Below are positions 62,950 through 64,000 of a DNA stretch of 64,000 nucleotides, one piece after another. Numbering within the stretch: the first letter of the stretch is position 1; every line of letters starts with the position of its first letter. The notes beneath the pieces are model-generated. The model was not told the origin of the DNA and ran no database searches. It was given only the letters and a program-made list of their open reading frames with translations. The stretch is from Thermoanaerobaculia bacterium (GTDB lineage: Bacteria > Acidobacteriota > Thermoanaerobaculia > Multivoradales > Multivoraceae): assembly GCA_022826745.1 (NCBI GenBank), contig JAJDUI010000038.1, forward strand, positions 20,981 to 84,980, given 5' to 3'. A program made the translations under genes and the position numbers.

Positions 62950-64000
62950 TCAATCGACGATCGCCTGCATGATGGCGTTCTGGAAGTCGACCCGGAGCGG
63001 ACCGCCCGGCGTCTGCACCATCAGAATCGCGGTCAGGTCCTCCCGGGGATCTACCCACCAGGCAGTGCCGAACGCGCCAAGCCAGCCGAAGCTGCCGGTG
63101 GAGCGGTGGTCGCCGCGGGCCGCGACGCCGTCGAGCACGACGTCCACGGTCAGTCCGAATCCCAGCCCGGTGGCACCCACGTTCTCGTACAGGTCGCCGA
63201 CGTGATTCGACCCCATCAGTTCGACGGTCCGGGGGCCCAGGAGCCGCGTCCCGTTCAGCTCGCCGCCGTTGACGAGCATCTGCGCGAACTGCAGATAGTC
63301 CTCGGCCGTCGACCAGAGACCGCCGCCACCCCCATGCAACGTCGTCGTGGCCAGCCATTCCGGTGGCGGGAATAGCTCGAGGCCTTCGGGGGTGCGACGG
63401 TAGATCGTGACGACGCGCGGCTTCTTCTCCTCGGGCACGTTGAAGGCCGTGTCCTTCATTCCCAAGGGCTCGAAGATCCGCTGTCGCAGGAACTCGTCGA
63501 ACGTCAGCCCCGAGGCGACCTCGACGATGCGCCCCAGCGTGTCGATCCCCGCCAGCCCGCTGTACGCCCAGCGGGTTCCCGGCTGGAAGTCGAGGGGGGC
63601 CGCTCCGAGCGCGGCCGCCCAGTCCGCTACGGTGCCGGTCTCGTCGCGAGGCGCGATGCGGGACGTCGCCTCGCTTGCCGCGCCGCCGCTGCCGAGACCC
63701 GAGGTGTGGGTGATCAGGTCATGCACCGTGACCTCGCGGTTTGCCGGTACGGTGTAGATGTCGCCTCCCTCGCCCGCGGAGTCCGATCGCCGCATCGCGA
63801 CCTTCGGTTCCTTGAACTCCGGAACGAAGCGGGACACCGGATCCGCAAGGCGGATCTTGCCCTCTTCGACGAGCATCAGGATGGCGACGCCGGTCACCGG
63901 CTTCGTCATCGAGGCGATCGGGAAGATGGCGTCCTTGCGCATCGGGGCGTTCGCCTCGATGTCCATGAGGCCTCGCGCCTCGAAGTGGGCGACGCGGCCG
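62950..64000 (-). CDS. Serine hydrolase, beta-lactamase/class C family (5' truncated by window)
   Basis: The frame is open to base 64000, so the start is beyond the window; an internal ATG at 63966 is not likely the start because the preceding residues 'GRVAHFEARG' continue the family pattern. The visible 350 residues include the active-site 'FPIASMTKPVTGVAIL' (SxxK), 'TVHDLITHTSGLG', the second-motif 'RWAYSGLAGIDTLGRIVE' (YSG) and a C-terminal 'GWLGAFGTAWWVDPREDLTAILMVQ' with the H/K-x-G-like strand. Such proteins are esterases, beta-lactamases or peptidase-like hydrolases; which one is not decided. It ends 50 nt from the convergent ChaC gene. Confidence 0.88.
   Translation of the reverse strand, partial: GRVAHFEARGLMDIEANAPMRKDAIFPIASMTKPVTGVAILMLVEEGKIRLADPVSRFVPEFKEPKVAMRRSDSAGEGGDIYTVPANREVTVHDLITHTSGLGSGGAASEATSRIAPRDETGTVADWAAALGAAPLDFQPGTRWAYSGLAGIDTLGRIVEVASGLTFDEFLRQRIFEPLGMKDTAFNVPEEKKPRVVTIYRRTPEGLELFPPPEWLATTTLHGGGGGLWSTAEDYLQFAQMLVNGGELNGTRLLGPRTVELMGSNHVGDLYENVGATGLGFGLTVDVVLDGVAARGDHRSTGSFGWLGAFGTAWWVDPREDLTAILMVQTPGGPLRVDFQNAIMQAIVD

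Noticed and set aside
1..64000. tRNA or rRNA genes, CRISPR arrays, insertion sequences, prophage or integrase genes
   Set aside because: All gaps are shorter than 150 bp; none contains a cloverleaf-like sequence, regular direct repeats or terminal inverted repeats with a transposase.

Overview
The window is one densely coded, very GC-rich bacterial chromosome segment with 45 protein genes, no RNA genes, no insertion sequences, no CRISPR and no phage genes. Three tandem VWFA-related secreted proteins of the type abundant in Acidobacteriota, a PVC-type propeller/HEAT/cytochrome c lipoprotein, several secreted orphan proteins and frequent GTG/TTG starts in 4-nt stop/start overlaps suggest an uncultured acidobacterial lineage. 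That placement is inference; no 16S or other phylogenetic marker was tested.

Layout. 1-3776: end of a PQQ-propeller protein, a secreted DUF255/YyaL thioredoxin-like protein carrying a C-terminal DsbD-alpha-like domain, and an AlkD-like DNA glycosylase. 3848-13912: an aromatic amino acid neighbourhood. It holds a three-part secreted fusion (BNR propeller + PheC cyclohexadienyl dehydratase + AroQ-gamma chorismate mutase), a reverse-strand operon (Lrp-type regulator, TPP enzyme, two IDH-like beta-decarboxylating dehydrogenases) and, divergently, an aminotransferase, 4-hydroxyphenylpyruvate dioxygenase and phenylalanine 4-hydroxylase. 13906-27457: an amidase, three VWFA paralogues, a glyoxalase-fold protein, a peroxiredoxin with an in-frame TGA at the catalytic position (very probably selenocysteine), a secreted orphan, the PVC-type cytochrome and a PIG-L deacetylase.

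27469-37430: housekeeping and mixed genes (dnaE, comEC, miaA, a TPR/SLH-like lipoprotein, an isochorismatase-fold hydrolase, a secreted orphan). 37517-53243: a nine-gene same-strand MoxR/Bat-type operon with two DUF4159 proteins, three VWA proteins, a caspase-fold protein without any cysteine in its mature chain, a TPR-flanked gluzincin peptidase, a MoxR ATPase and a 1219-residue DUF4175 coiled-coil protein. 53297-58826: two acyl-CoA dehydrogenases, an MBL hydrolase, a crotonase and an amidohydrolase. 58901-64000: a DUF368 lipid carrier transporter, a glutathione module (reductase, synthetase, ChaC-type cyclotransferase) and a truncated serine hydrolase.

The most notable points are the probable selenocysteine peroxiredoxin with a fitting bacterial SECIS hairpin just after the TGA, the propeller-PheC-AroQ fusion beside phenylalanine/tyrosine catabolism, the cysteine-less caspase-fold protein inside the MoxR operon, and a family of palindromic elements at gene ends that share a 7-bp GCCGGC-type stem but have different tetraloops.
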